DNA from: Brevundimonas sp. M20
GTDB lineage: Bacteria > Pseudomonadota > Alphaproteobacteria > Caulobacterales > Caulobacteraceae
Direction of reading: 5' to 3'
Assembly: GCF_006547065.1 (NCBI RefSeq)
Contig: NZ_CP041243.1
Location: 1,255,001-1,319,000 of the forward strand
DNA length: 64,000 nt
Shown: positions 14,740 through 23,565 of the stretch, piece by piece
Layout: every line of letters begins with the position of its first letter
Position numbering within the stretch: position 1 is the first letter of the stretch
Translations under genes and position numbers: made by a program
The notes under the pieces: generated by a model
What the model was told of the DNA's origin: nothing
What the model saw: the letters and a program-made list of their open reading frames with translations, nothing else
The model's database searches: none

Positions 14740-15482
14740 ACAGCGGTGAGCAGGATCAGGCCGGCGAACAGACGGCGGCCGAGCGCCGCGTTGGCGCCGA
14801 GGCGGTGCGAGATCGGCAGGCCGACGAGCGTTCCGGCCACGCCGCCGACGGTCATCGCCGCCACCAAAGGCCAGGAGACGAGGCCGGACAGGCTGTAATT
14901 CACCGCCGTCGAGGCGCCGAAGGCGGCGACGCTGACCAGCGACGACGCCTGCGCCATCGCCAGTGTCATGCCGGTGGCGCCCATCAGGCCCGGCACGATC
15001 AGGAAGCCGCCGCCGATGCCGAAAAAGCCCGCCGCCGCGCCCACGCCCGCGCCGGACACGGCCACGCGCGGGGCCATGGCGGGGTTCAGCCGCACCGTGA
15101 CGTCCCCTTCGGACCTCGGGCGCCGGAACATGGCGAGGGCGACGCCGGCCATGGCGAGGGCGAAGAACAGCAGCAGCTGATGCCCGTCGATCTGCTTGGC
15201 GAGGCTCGAGCCCAGCCAGGCCCCGCCGGCCCCGAAGACCGCGAAGGTCAGGGCGCAGGGCCAGCGGACACGCCCCGCGCGGGCCTGTCCGACCAGGGCG
15301 GTCAGGGCGTTCAGCGACACCCCGGCCGCCGAGACGCCGATGGCCACGTGCGGGTCCGCCACGCCGACGACATACATCAGCAGGGGCACGGCCAGCACCG
15401 ACCCGCCGCCACCGAACACCGTCAGCAGCAGGGCGACCAGTCCGCCGCTCATGGCGGCCAGCAGCAGGGTCGGCGTCTCCAT
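14706..15482 (-). CDS. TauE/SafE sulfite exporter-like permease of the bigR locus
   Basis: A 258-residue membrane protein with eight or so hydrophobic helices. The family hallmarks are FGGGGSVLAVPLLMYVVGV at the N-terminus and the repeat-2 equivalent GFFGIGGGFLIVPGLMGATG. In bigR operons this protein is proposed to export sulfite or related sulfur anions from persulfide oxidation. It starts just two bases downstream of the rhodanese gene stop, so the two are co-transcribed. The ATG at 15482 matches the start of the first helix. Confidence 0.88.
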   Translation of the reverse strand: METPTLLLAAMSGGLVALLLTVFGGGGSVLAVPLLMYVVGVADPHVAIGVSAAGVSLNALTALVGQARAGRVRWPCALTFAVFGAGGAWLGSSLAKQIDGHQLLLFFALAMAGVALAMFRRPRSEGDVTVRLNPAMAPRVAVSGAGVGAAAGFFGIGGGFLIVPGLMGATGMTLAMAQASSLVSVAAFGASTAVNYSLSGLVSWPLVAAMTVGGVAGTLVGLPISHRLGANAALGRRLFAGLILLTAVYVAVRALAGG

Positions 15483-15484
15483 GG

Positions 15485-16021
15485 TCAGGCCGCCTTCGCC
15501 GCGCGATTCCAGGGGGCGAGGGCGAGCAGTCGGGCCATGCCGCAGAAGCCGGTCAGGCCGGCGAAGAACAGGCCCGCGCCGACGAAGGCGCTGAGCCCCC
15601 AGAAGGCCGGATGGATCAGCAGGCCCAGCACGGCGCCCAGCAGGACCAGGCCGCCGGCCGTCATCTGGACCTGACGCATCAACTCGATGGGTTTGCGGGT
15701 ATCGAGCCGGGTCGGCAGGCCGGCCTTCTTCCACGCCTCCAGCCCGCCCTCCAGCACATAGGCCGGGCCGTCCACGCGCGCGGCCAGGCGGTCGCAGTTC
15801 ACGCCGGTCCGGTTGCCGGTCCGGCACATGAAGACGATGTCCTGTCGCGCGTGGATCGACAGGTCGGCGGCCTCGAAGGTCGAGAGCGGGGCGGGGGCGG
15901 CGCCCTGGATGTGCTCGCGGGCGAACTCGTCGGTCTCGCGAATGTCGACCAGCCGGATCGCGCCGGACTTCAGCCGGTCGGCGACCTCGCGCGGGGAGAG
16001 GGGATTGAGGGTGGCGGTCAT
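15485..16021 (-). CDS. Rhodanese-domain protein with C-terminal membrane segments
   Basis: A 178-residue protein. Residues 1-105 form a rhodanese domain with the active cysteine C66 in VFMCRTGNRTGVN. Residues 115-165 hold two hydrophobic helices (GGLVLLGAVLGLLIHPAFW, FVGAGLFFAGLTGFCGM), as in YgaP-like membrane rhodaneses. Predicted to transfer sulfane sulfur at the inner membrane. It lies between bigR and the TauE/SafE exporter, the classic order. The start at 16021 has AGGACCGTCC before ATG. Confidence 0.9.
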   Translation of the reverse strand: MTATLNPLSPREVADRLKSGAIRLVDIRETDEFAREHIQGAAPAPLSTFEAADLSIHARQDIVFMCRTGNRTGVNCDRLAARVDGPAYVLEGGLEAWKKAGLPTRLDTRKPIELMRQVQMTAGGLVLLGAVLGLLIHPAFWGLSAFVGAGLFFAGLTGFCGMARLLALAPWNRAAKAA

Positions 16022-16032
16022 GGACGGTCCTT

Positions 16033-16353
16033 TCAGGGCAGGGGCGGGCAGAAGATCTCGGCCAGAACGGCGATGACCTTCAGGGCCGCGGGGTCGGCGA
16101 TGCGATAGAAGACCGCGACGCCCTCGCGGCGGGCGGACACCAGTCCGTCGTCGCGCAGACGCGCCAGGTGCTGGGACAGTGCGGACTGGGACAGCCCGAC
16201 CCGATCCAGCAGTTCCGACACCTGAAGCTCCCGGTCGCCGAGCTGGCACAGGATCATCAGGCGATGCTCGTTGGACAGGGCCTTGAGCAGGGCCGACGCC
16301 TGTCCGGCGCTGGCCTGGAAGCGTTCAAGTCCGAGGGTCTGGATATCGATCAT
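16033..16353 (-). CDS. bigR: ArsR-family persulfide sensor, BigR/SqrR type
   Basis: A 106-residue winged-helix repressor. The recognition helix region is LQVSELLDRVGLSQSALSQH. Two cysteines, C36 (MILCQLGD) and C102 (IFCPP), are 66 residues apart, the same separation as the redox pair in BigR and SqrR, which form a tetrasulfide or disulfide and release DNA. It is divergent from the persulfide dioxygenase gene across a symmetric operator and heads the rhodanese/exporter operon. Role: sulfide/persulfide-responsive derepression. Confidence 0.9.
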   Translation of the reverse strand: MIDIQTLGLERFQASAGQASALLKALSNEHRLMILCQLGDRELQVSELLDRVGLSQSALSQHLARLRDDGLVSARREGVAVFYRIADPAALKVIAVLAEIFCPPLP

Positions 16354-16359
16354 GTCGCC

Positions 16360-16400
16360 AATATATTCGATCTTGCTAATTTAGCAATACCTAATATATT
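16360..16400. promoter_or_regulatory. Symmetric bigR-blh operator/promoter
   Basis: A 41-base AT-rich element. AATATATT at 16360-16367, five bases, the perfect inverted repeat TTGCTAA-T-TTAGCAA at 16373-16387, five bases, AATATATT at 16393-16400. The whole is nearly mirror-symmetric about 16380 and lies between the two divergent start codons. It stands out sharply from the GC-rich surroundings. Expected to overlap both -10 elements so that BigR blocks both directions. Confidence 0.8.
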
Positions 16401-16420
16401 GAGCGTCAAAGGAGACCGAT

Positions 16421-17293
16421 ATGAACCCGATGTCCCGTCCTGACGTGGTCGGCGTTTTCGACCCCGCCACCCACACTGTCAGCTACGTCGTTTCCGACCC
16501 GGCCACGGGCGCGGCGGCGATCATTGATCCGGTGCTGGACTTCGATCCCGCCGCCGCCCGGACGTCCACCGGCTCGGTGGATCGTCTGCTGGAGATCGTC
16601 GCGGCGCGGGGGCTGCGGCTGGAGCAGGTGCTGGAGACGCACGCCCACGCTGATCACCTGACCGGCGCCCACGAGATTCGCGAGCGCACCGGCGCGCCGG
16701 TCAGCATCGGCGCAGCGATAACGCGGGTGCAGAAAACCTTTGGCGACCTGTTCGAGGCTGCCGATGTGCGGCCGGACGCCTCGGCCTTCGACCGCACCTG
16801 GGCGGATGGCGACCGGTTCAGACTGGGTGAGATGGACGTCGAGGTGCTGCACACGCCCGGCCATACGCCGGCCTGCATCAGCTATCGCATCGGGGACGCG
16901 GTCTTCGTCGGCGACACCCTGTTCATGCCGGACTTCGGCACGGCGCGGTGCGACTTCCCCGGCGGCGACGCCCGCACCCTGTACCGGTCGATCCAGCGCC
17001 TGCTGGCGTTGCCGGACGAGACCCGCATGTTCGTCGGCCACGACTACCTGCCCGCCGGGCGTCGCGACTTCGCATGGCAAACCACCGTCGCGGCGCAGAA
17101 GGCGGACAATATCCATGTCGGCGGCGGGCGTTCGGAAGCGGACTTCGTGGCCCTGCGCGAGGCGCGGGACGCGACGCTCCCGGCGCCGCAGCTGATCCTG
17201 CCGTCGTTGCAGATCAACATCCGGGCCGGGGCCCTGCCGCCCGCGGAGGCCTCGGGCCGCCGCTTTCTGAAGACGCCTCTGAACGCCCTCTGA
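16421..17293 (+). CDS. blh: Persulfide dioxygenase-like metallo-beta-lactamase-fold protein (Blh)
   Basis: A 290-residue protein. The metal motif is THAHADHLTGAHEI, with further ligands in HTPGHTPACISY and FVGDTLFMPDFGTARCDFPGG, and GHDYLP near the end. These are the ETHE1/Blh persulfide dioxygenase hallmarks: mononuclear iron, oxidising glutathione persulfide to sulfite. A good ribosome-binding site (AAAGGAG) precedes the ATG. It is divergent from bigR and so co-regulated with the rhodanese and exporter. Confidence 0.93.
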   Translation: MNPMSRPDVVGVFDPATHTVSYVVSDPATGAAAIIDPVLDFDPAAARTSTGSVDRLLEIVAARGLRLEQVLETHAHADHLTGAHEIRERTGAPVSIGAAITRVQKTFGDLFEAADVRPDASAFDRTWADGDRFRLGEMDVEVLHTPGHTPACISYRIGDAVFVGDTLFMPDFGTARCDFPGGDARTLYRSIQRLLALPDETRMFVGHDYLPAGRRDFAWQTTVAAQKADNIHVGGGRSEADFVALREARDATLPAPQLILPSLQINIRAGALPPAEASGRRFLKTPLNAL

Positions 17294-17314
17294 AACGACG
17301 GCCCGCCCGGGCCG

Positions 17315-18199
17315 TCAGCCCCAGGCGCTGGAGCCGGTCTCCTCGCGGAAGTCGAAGTCGCCGTCGGTGCTCGCCGACAGGTCGCGCCAGGCGTCCAGTT
17401 CGGTCTGCAGGCTGTCGATCTTGGCCTGCACCATGGCCAGCGCGTCCGTACCCGCGCACCAGCGGACCGGCGGCTGCTCGGCGTCGGCCAGGGTGATCAG
17501 GGCGCGCGCCAGCTTCACCGGGTCGCCCGCCTGATTGTGGCTGCGGCTGTCGTAGAAGGCTTTCAGCGCGGCCGAGGTTTCAGCGTAGTCGGCGATGGGA
17601 TTGGAGCCATGCTTCACTGACGTCGGCTCAAGGAAGTCGGTGCGGAAGAAACCGGGCTCGACGATGGTGGCGTGAATGCCGAACGGGGCCACTTCCTGCG
17701 CCAGCGACTCGGTGAAGCCTTCCACCGCGAACTTGGAGGCGCAGTACAGGCTGCCGCTGGCCCCGCCGACGATGCCGCCGACCGAGGAGACGTTGAAGAT
17801 GCGGCCAGAGCGTTGCGCCCGCATCGCCGGCAGGACCGCGCGGGTGACGTGCATCAGGCCGAAGACGTTGGTGTCGTACTGGGCGAAGACGTCCTCGGCG
17901 GTCGATTCCTCGAACAGGGACAGGTCGCCGTAGCCGGCGTTGTTCACCAGCACGTCGATCCGGCCGAAGCGGGTCAGGGCGGCGGCGACGGCCGTCCGCA
18001 CGGCGCTCTGGTCGGTCACGTCCAGCGACAGGGAGAGCAGGGCGTCGCTGTCGGCGCCGAAGGCGGCGGTCAGGCCATCGCGCTTGCGGGCGGTGGCGAC
18101 GACGCGTTCACCGGCGTCCAGCAGGGTGCGGACGATAGCCGCGCCGAGGCCGCGCGAGGCGCCGGTCACGAACCAGACGCGGGAAGATGTGGAGGTCAT
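17315..18199 (-). CDS. Short-chain dehydrogenase/reductase
   Basis: A 294-residue classical SDR. The cofactor loop is VTGASRGLGAAIV, the NNAG motif is VLVNNAGYGDLSL, and the active site is S (IFNVSSVGG), Y and K (LYCASKFAVEG). R39-K40 after the second strand (ATARKRDG) suggests NADP(H) preference. A good ribosome-binding site (AAGGAG) precedes the ATG at 18199. It is divergent from an AraC regulator, a common pairing in which the regulator controls the SDR. Substrate unknown. Confidence 0.88.
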   Translation of the reverse strand: MTSTSSRVWFVTGASRGLGAAIVRTLLDAGERVVATARKRDGLTAAFGADSDALLSLSLDVTDQSAVRTAVAAALTRFGRIDVLVNNAGYGDLSLFEESTAEDVFAQYDTNVFGLMHVTRAVLPAMRAQRSGRIFNVSSVGGIVGGASGSLYCASKFAVEGFTESLAQEVAPFGIHATIVEPGFFRTDFLEPTSVKHGSNPIADYAETSAALKAFYDSRSHNQAGDPVKLARALITLADAEQPPVRWCAGTDALAMVQAKIDSLQTELDAWRDLSASTDGDFDFREETGSSAWG

Positions 18200-18342
18200 G
18201 GGAAGTCTCCTTGGTTGGGAGCCCCGATATGCCCCGCCATTCCGCCGAAGCTGTAGACGGATCGCGCCAGTCTCTTGCACAATCCTGCCATTTGGTGCCG
18301 GCGGCGGTTGCGCGCTGATCCTGCCGAGGCTTGAATGCTGTC

Positions 18343-19239
18343 ATGAAACGCTTGCCTGAACTCGTCAGTCTGGTCCGCAGCCATCTGAAGGACATGTCGC
18401 CGGAGGGGATTGGTCCCTTGACCGGGCCGGGCCTTCACCTGATCGCCAGCACGGGCGTCACCGACGCCCAGCAGGTGGTCTATGAGCCCATGGTCTGCCT
18501 GATCCTCGACGGGGCCAAATCAACGACGCTGGGCAATGAGACCTATCCCTACCGGGCCGGTCAGTATCTGGTCGTGTCCGAGGACCTGCCGGTCAGCGGC
18601 AAGGTGATCGAGGCGCCCTATCTGGCGGTCGGCGTGCCGCTGGACCCGGTGATGATCGCCGAGCTGCTGATCGAGACCGAGGGCGCGGTTCCGGAGACGT
18701 CGCCGGTGCGCGGGCTGGCGGTCAGCGACATGGACGACGACCTGATCGACACGGTCATTCGTCTGGTCAGGCTGATGGATCGTCCCGAGCAGGCGGCGGT
18801 GCTGGGTCCGATGATCCGGCGCGAACTGGCCTGGCGGCTGCTGGTCGGGGAGCGGGCCGGAATGATGCGTCAACTGGCGGCTTCAGACGGACGCTCCGCG
18901 CAGGTCAAACGGGCTATCCGCTGGTTGCGCCAGAACTATGCCGAGCCGATGCGGATCGAGCGGCTGGCCGAGGTGGCGGGGATGAGCGAGACCTCCCTGC
19001 ACCGCCACTTCAAGGCCGTTACGGGGATGAGCCCGCTGCAGTACCAGAAGCAGATACGGCTGCAGGAGGCGCGGCACCGGCTGCTTTCCGAAGGGCGGGA
19101 CGTGGCCGGTGTCGGCTTCTCCGTCGGCTATGACAGCCCGTCCCAGTTCAGCCGGGAGTACGCCCGCCTGTTCGGCCGTCCGCCGGGCCGCGATCTGGAA
19201 CGACTGCGGGCCGATCCTGCCCTGGCGTTGGCGGTTTAG
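18343..19239 (+). CDS. AraC-family regulator with AraC_N domain
   Basis: A 298-residue regulator. The N-terminal cupin-like domain (YEPMVCLILDGAKSTTLGNE, YLVVSEDLPVSGKVIEAPYL) matches the AraC_N group. The C-terminal double helix-turn-helix is complete (IERLAEVAGMSETSLHRHFK and VAGVGFSVGYDSPSQFSREY). The frame is open from a TTG at 18331; I prefer the ATG at 18343, but no strong ribosome-binding site decides. Divergent from the SDR gene 143 bases away, which it probably activates. Its stop overlaps the convergent kinase gene by four bases. Confidence 0.85.
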   Translation: MKRLPELVSLVRSHLKDMSPEGIGPLTGPGLHLIASTGVTDAQQVVYEPMVCLILDGAKSTTLGNETYPYRAGQYLVVSEDLPVSGKVIEAPYLAVGVPLDPVMIAELLIETEGAVPETSPVRGLAVSDMDDDLIDTVIRLVRLMDRPEQAAVLGPMIRRELAWRLLVGERAGMMRQLAASDGRSAQVKRAIRWLRQNYAEPMRIERLAEVAGMSETSLHRHFKAVTGMSPLQYQKQIRLQEARHRLLSEGRDVAGVGFSVGYDSPSQFSREYARLFGRPPGRDLERLRADPALALAV

Positions 19240-20891
19240 TCCGCCTCGTCCAGCCCGTCCGCCCGGCGTTCGAACAGGCGCAGGGTCAGGTCGGCCTCGA
19301 ACCCGGTCGCGGGATAGCGGAAGTCGCACGCGCTGGCGCTGGAGGTGATCAGGCGCGAGCCGAAACCCTTGCGTTCGGGCGTGACGACGGGCGGGCCGTC
19401 ATGCTCGCGCCACTGAAGATGCAGGGCTTCGTCCCCGGCGCGCCAGCAGACCTCGACCCGGCCCTCGGGTACGCTCAGGGCGCCGTATTTGGCCGCGTTG
19501 GTCGCCAGCTCGTGTACGATCAGGCCCAGGGTCAGGACGTTCTCCGGACTCAGCCAGACGTCGGGTCCGCTCAGCACCACCTGATCGTCGTTGTAGTGAC
19601 CGAACTCGGCCTTGAAGACATCGCGAAGGTCCGCCTGCTGCCAGCCCTGCGCGGTCAGAAGGTTGTGGGTGGCCGACAGGGACAGCAGCCGCGCCTGAAA
19701 CGCCTTGGCGAAGCTCTGCACGTCGTCGGACCGGCGCGCCGTCAGGGTGGCGATCGACAGGACGGTCGCCAGCGTGTTCTTCACCCGGTGGTTCAGCTCG
19801 TTGATCAGCAGCCGCTGACGGGCCTCGCTGCGGGCCAGCGCCTGGAAGGCGATGCGGTGGGCCGTCACGTCCTGAATGGTGCCGACCAGCCGCAGCGGAC
19901 GGCCGCCGCTGTCGAGGATCATCAGGCCCCGCACTTCCAGCCAGCGACCGTCCAGCATTTCGTAATCGACCTCATAGTCGACGCCTTCATTGATTGACCG
20001 GTCCAGCGCGGCCTGTCGCCGGGCGCTGCTTTCGGCGGTCATCAGGCCGGCGACCATCGACTGATCGAACGGATCGTCCGGCGCGAAGCCCAGCAGACCG
20101 CGGCCCTGTTCGCTCAGCACCAGACGTCGGCGGGGAATGTCCATCTCCCACGAGCCCATACGGCCCGCCCGCAGGGCCGTGGACAGCACCTGCTGCTGGT
20201 CCATAAGACCGGCGCCGAGGGCGAGGAACAGCAGAACCAGCGTCAGGCCCGCCACCGCGAACGCCAGCCAGAGCGGCGGCACGCCCGCGGCGCCGACCGC
20301 GTTCGCGCCCGGCGTCAGAATGACCGCGGCCATGGCGGTGTAGTGCATGGCGACGACGCCGATGCCGAGCAGAACCGCCGCCCCCGCCTGCCATCGCCGT
20401 CGCGCGTTGCGCCGCACTGCGGCCAGCGCCGCGAAGGAGGCGAGGAAGGCCACCACCACAGAGGCCAGAACCCACAACGGGTCATACGTCAGCTGCACGG
20501 AACTGCGGATCGCCGACATGCCCAGATAGTGCATCCCGCCGATGCTCAGCCCCATCAGGGCGCCGCCGCCCAGAACGCGGGGCAATCGGGCGCGCGATGA
20601 GCCGCTCAGCACAAAGGCCAGCGCCGTTCCGGCCACCGCCAACGCCAGCGAGGCGACGGTCCGGGCGGGATCATAGGAGACGGGCGCGCCCGGATCAAAG
20701 CCCAGCATGGCGACGAAATGCATCGACCAGATACTGACGCCCATGGCCAGCGCCGACAGGCCGATCCACTGGGCGCGCGACTGTCCGTCATGGCTGCGGG
20801 CGCGCCTGAACAGGCCCAGCGCGGTCCACGAACCGAAGACCGCGACGATGCCCGACAGCAGCGGATAGATCAGATGATGATCGTGATGCAC
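19236..20891 (-). CDS. MHYT-PAS-HWE sensor histidine kinase
   Basis: A 551-residue membrane kinase. Residues 1-230 carry seven hydrophobic segments with three MHYT-type motifs (WSMHFVAML, IGGMHYLGM, VAMHYTAM), proposed to bind copper and sense O2, CO or NO. A PAS domain follows (about 235-345). The kinase core has the phosphorylated H368 in INELNHRVKNTLATV, the N-box HELATNAAKYGAL and the WRE motif (QWREHDGPP), which mark the HWE subfamily. No response regulator is adjacent, so it is an orphan. Confidence 0.92.
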   Translation of the reverse strand: MHHDHHLIYPLLSGIVAVFGSWTALGLFRRARSHDGQSRAQWIGLSALAMGVSIWSMHFVAMLGFDPGAPVSYDPARTVASLALAVAGTALAFVLSGSSRARLPRVLGGGALMGLSIGGMHYLGMSAIRSSVQLTYDPLWVLASVVVAFLASFAALAAVRRNARRRWQAGAAVLLGIGVVAMHYTAMAAVILTPGANAVGAAGVPPLWLAFAVAGLTLVLLFLALGAGLMDQQQVLSTALRAGRMGSWEMDIPRRRLVLSEQGRGLLGFAPDDPFDQSMVAGLMTAESSARRQAALDRSINEGVDYEVDYEMLDGRWLEVRGLMILDSGGRPLRLVGTIQDVTAHRIAFQALARSEARQRLLINELNHRVKNTLATVLSIATLTARRSDDVQSFAKAFQARLLSLSATHNLLTAQGWQQADLRDVFKAEFGHYNDDQVVLSGPDVWLSPENVLTLGLIVHELATNAAKYGALSVPEGRVEVCWRAGDEALHLQWREHDGPPVVTPERKGFGSRLITSSASACDFRYPATGFEADLTLRLFERRADGLDEAD

Positions 20892-21046
20892 CCAGCGCCC
20901 CGTTCAGCGACTCGTCACTGTTATCCGAACCCATCGAGTGTCGCTACAGCACACGTCCGACCGGAGAGGGGCCGGTGGATGGGCGCGGGGCGGTGCAACC
21001 CGAAACAACGGTATTGCCGCGACCGGCCAAGACGGTAGGAGGGATC

Positions 21047-21880
21047 ATGACCCGATTTCGCGCTGCTGTTCTCGTCCCCGTCGCTCTGACGACGGCTCTG
21101 CTCTGTATGGGCGCCGCGCTGGCGCCGCCTGCTTCCGGAGTTATCGTCAGGCCGCAGTCCCTTGAGCTGAGGGCGGGGGATGTCATCACCCTGCGGCAAG
21201 CCGACGGTTGGCATGTCGTCAGGGTCATCGCGGTCGATTCATGGCCTGACGGGACATCGGTCGCCCACGTCCTGACCTATGACGTGACTGCCGAGCGCCC
21301 GTCACTCTCGGCCGCGGCCTCCCTTACTGTCCGGGTCATGCATGTGCCTGTGCGGGCGGAAAGCTACGGTGAAGAGGGCTGGGAGCGGCTGGGCAACGCG
21401 CCGGTCACGCCCGGGCAAAGGGCCGGGTTCGACGAATATCTGAAGCACACCGACTTCCCCCGCTACCTGACCGTCACCGGGCAGGACGCGGGCCAGATCG
21501 TTCGGGCCGCCAACGAACAGTACCAGCGCGGCAACAGCCTGTCCGAGGCCGGTGACCATCAGGGCGCCATCGCCGCCTACGACCGGGCGATCGATCTGTT
21601 CCCGCTGTTCTTCGAAGCCATCGACAACCGGGCATTCAGCTATATGGATCTCGGCCGCTACGATCTGGCGCTGGAAGGCTTTGAGGCGTCGTTGCGCGTC
21701 GAACCGGACGGCATCGCCGCCTTCTTCTCCCGGGGGGAGTGTCTGCTGCGGCTAGGCCGACTGGATGAGGCCGAGGTCGTCTTCCTTGAAGGGCAGCGGC
21801 GCTTCCCGGCGAAAAGCTCGATGTTCACCGAGTTTCTTCAGCTCACCCGACAGGCGCAAGCGCAGGCAAGGGCGCGCTGA
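21047..21880 (+). CDS. Exported TPR-repeat protein
   Basis: A 277-residue protein. The ATG at 21047 follows GGTAGGAGGGATC, a good ribosome-binding site. The N-terminal hydrophobic segment (AVLVPVALTTALLCMGAALA) is a signal peptide or anchor. Residues 30-110 form a beta-rich domain without a recognised family. Residues 155-265 hold about three TPR units (ANEQYQRGNSLSEAGDHQGA, AIDNRAFSYMDLGRYDLALE, AFFSRGECLLRLGRLDEAEV). Likely a protein-protein scaffold in the periplasm. The next gene starts 14 bases later. Confidence 0.75.
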   Translation: MTRFRAAVLVPVALTTALLCMGAALAPPASGVIVRPQSLELRAGDVITLRQADGWHVVRVIAVDSWPDGTSVAHVLTYDVTAERPSLSAAASLTVRVMHVPVRAESYGEEGWERLGNAPVTPGQRAGFDEYLKHTDFPRYLTVTGQDAGQIVRAANEQYQRGNSLSEAGDHQGAIAAYDRAIDLFPLFFEAIDNRAFSYMDLGRYDLALEGFEASLRVEPDGIAAFFSRGECLLRLGRLDEAEVVFLEGQRRFPAKSSMFTEFLQLTRQAQAQARAR

Positions 21881-21894
21881 GGACGGAACGCGGC

Positions 21895-23475
21895 ATGAGC
21901 ACCACCTCCACAGACGTCGTCATTCTGGGCGGAGGCCACAACGGCCTGGTCTGCGCCTTCTATCTGGCGAAGGCCGGGCTGAAGGTGACGGTGCTGGAGC
22001 GTCGGCCTGTCGTCGGCGGGGCGGCGGTGACGGAGGAGTTCCATCCCGGCTTCCGCAATTCGACCGCCAGCTACACCGTCAGCCTGCTGAACCCGAAGAT
22101 CATCGCCGACATGGAGCTGGCGCGGCATGGGCTGCGGGTTGTGGAGCGCAAGGTCTCCAACTTCCTGCCCCTCGATGATCGCCGCTACCTGCTGGCCGGG
22201 GAGGGGCGGACGCAGGCGGAGGTGGCCAAATTCTCGCAGCGCGATGCGGAACGTCTGCCGGAGTACGAGCGACGGCTGGACGTCGTCGCGTCGATCCTGC
22301 GCGACTGGATCCTGAAGGCGCCGCCGAACCTGACCGAAGGCGGCTGGCTGGCCCAACTGCCCGAACTCGCCAACGCGGCAGGGCTGGGGCGGCAGGCGCT
22401 GGCGCTGGACGCCGAGGGCCGTCGCGACCTGCTGGACCTGTTCACCAAGTCGGCGGGCGACTGGCTGGACGGCTGGTTCGAGAGTGATCCGATCAAGGCC
22501 CTGTTCGGCTTCGACAGCATCGTCGGCGCCTATGGCAGCCCCTATACGCCCGGCTCGGCCTATGTGCTGCTGCACCACGTCTTCGGCGAGGTGAACGGAA
22601 AGAAGGGCGTCTGGGGCCACGCGGTCGGCGGCATGGGCGCGATCACCCAGGCCATGGCGAAAGCCTGCGCCGAACTTGGCGTCGAGGTGCGGCTGGAGAC
22701 GCCGGTGGCCGAGGTGCTGACGGAAAAGGGCAGGGCGGTCGGCGCGGTGACCGAGGGCGGCGACGTGGTGCGCGCCCGCGCGGTGGTCTCCAATCTTCAC
22801 CCCCGCCTGCTGTTCGAGCAGCTGGTTGACGACGCCGTGGTCCCGGCGGACTTCCGCGCGCGCATCGGCGCCTATCAGTCCGGCTCGGGCACCTTCCGCA
22901 TGAACGTGGCCCTGTCGGAGCTGCCGGACTTCACCAGCCTGCCGGGGCAGGGAGACCACCTGACCGCCGGCATCATTATCGCGCCGAGCCTCGCCTACAT
23001 GGACCGGGCCCACGCCAGTGCGCGGCTGGACGGCTGGTCGCGCGAGCCCATCGTGGAGATGCTGATACCCTCGACGCTCGACGACAGTCTGGCGCCGGCA
23101 GGGCAGCATGTCGCCAGCCTGTTCTGCCAGCATGTCTCGCCTGATCTCGCCGACGAACACCGCGACACGGTGGCGGATCTGATGATCGAGACGGTCGATA
23201 AATACGCGCCAGGCTTCAGGGCGTCGGTGGTCGGGCGGCTGGCGCTGGGGCCGCGTGATCTGGAACGACGTTTCGGCCTCGTCGGCGGCGACATCTTCCA
23301 CGGCCGTCTGACGCTGGATCAGCTGTTCAGCGCCCGACCGGTGCTGGGCCATGCCGACTATCGGATGCCCGTGGCGGGGCTCTACCTCTGCGGCTCCGGC
23401 GCGCACCCCGGCGGCGGCGTCACCGGCGCGCCCGGCCACAATGCGGCGCGGGCGGTGGTGAAGGATCTGAAGTGA
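21895..23475 (+). CDS. FAD-dependent phytoene dehydrogenase-like oxidoreductase (PYROXD2-like)
   Basis: A 526-residue flavoprotein. The dinucleotide-binding start is VVILGGGHNGLVCAFYLAKA, followed by LERRPVVGGAAVTEE. The C-terminal FAD contact region is LYLCGSGAHPGGGVTGAPGHNAA. This is the arrangement of the PYROXD2/crtI-related family. Absence of carotenoid genes nearby argues against phytoene as substrate; the physiological substrate of this branch is unknown. It is probably co-transcribed with the TPR protein. Confidence 0.85.
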   Translation: MSTTSTDVVILGGGHNGLVCAFYLAKAGLKVTVLERRPVVGGAAVTEEFHPGFRNSTASYTVSLLNPKIIADMELARHGLRVVERKVSNFLPLDDRRYLLAGEGRTQAEVAKFSQRDAERLPEYERRLDVVASILRDWILKAPPNLTEGGWLAQLPELANAAGLGRQALALDAEGRRDLLDLFTKSAGDWLDGWFESDPIKALFGFDSIVGAYGSPYTPGSAYVLLHHVFGEVNGKKGVWGHAVGGMGAITQAMAKACAELGVEVRLETPVAEVLTEKGRAVGAVTEGGDVVRARAVVSNLHPRLLFEQLVDDAVVPADFRARIGAYQSGSGTFRMNVALSELPDFTSLPGQGDHLTAGIIIAPSLAYMDRAHASARLDGWSREPIVEMLIPSTLDDSLAPAGQHVASLFCQHVSPDLADEHRDTVADLMIETVDKYAPGFRASVVGRLALGPRDLERRFGLVGGDIFHGRLTLDQLFSARPVLGHADYRMPVAGLYLCGSGAHPGGGVTGAPGHNAARAVVKDLK

Positions 23476-23482
23476 GGGATCA

Positions 23483-23565
23483 GGGATTGGGGCCTGGGGA
23501 TTATCAATGCCGATCTCGCGGCCCTTGCCTCTAATCCCCAATCCCTGGTCCCTAATCCCCAGGCC
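23483..23565. repeat. Compound inverted repeat between convergent genes
   Basis: The intergenic DNA contains the 13-base arm GGCCTGGGGATTA (23491-23503), paired with TAATCCCCAGGCC (23553-23565). A second pair is GGGATTGGGG (23483-23492) with CCCCAATCCC (23536-23545). The motif AATCCC recurs four times on one side. It fills the space between two convergent genes and would form a long hairpin in both transcripts. It may act as a shared terminator or be a dispersed intergenic repeat. Confidence 0.65.

Noticed and set aside
14214..15674. 486-codon plus-strand frame
   Set aside because: Antisense shadow of the TauE/SafE and rhodanese genes with low-complexity composition.
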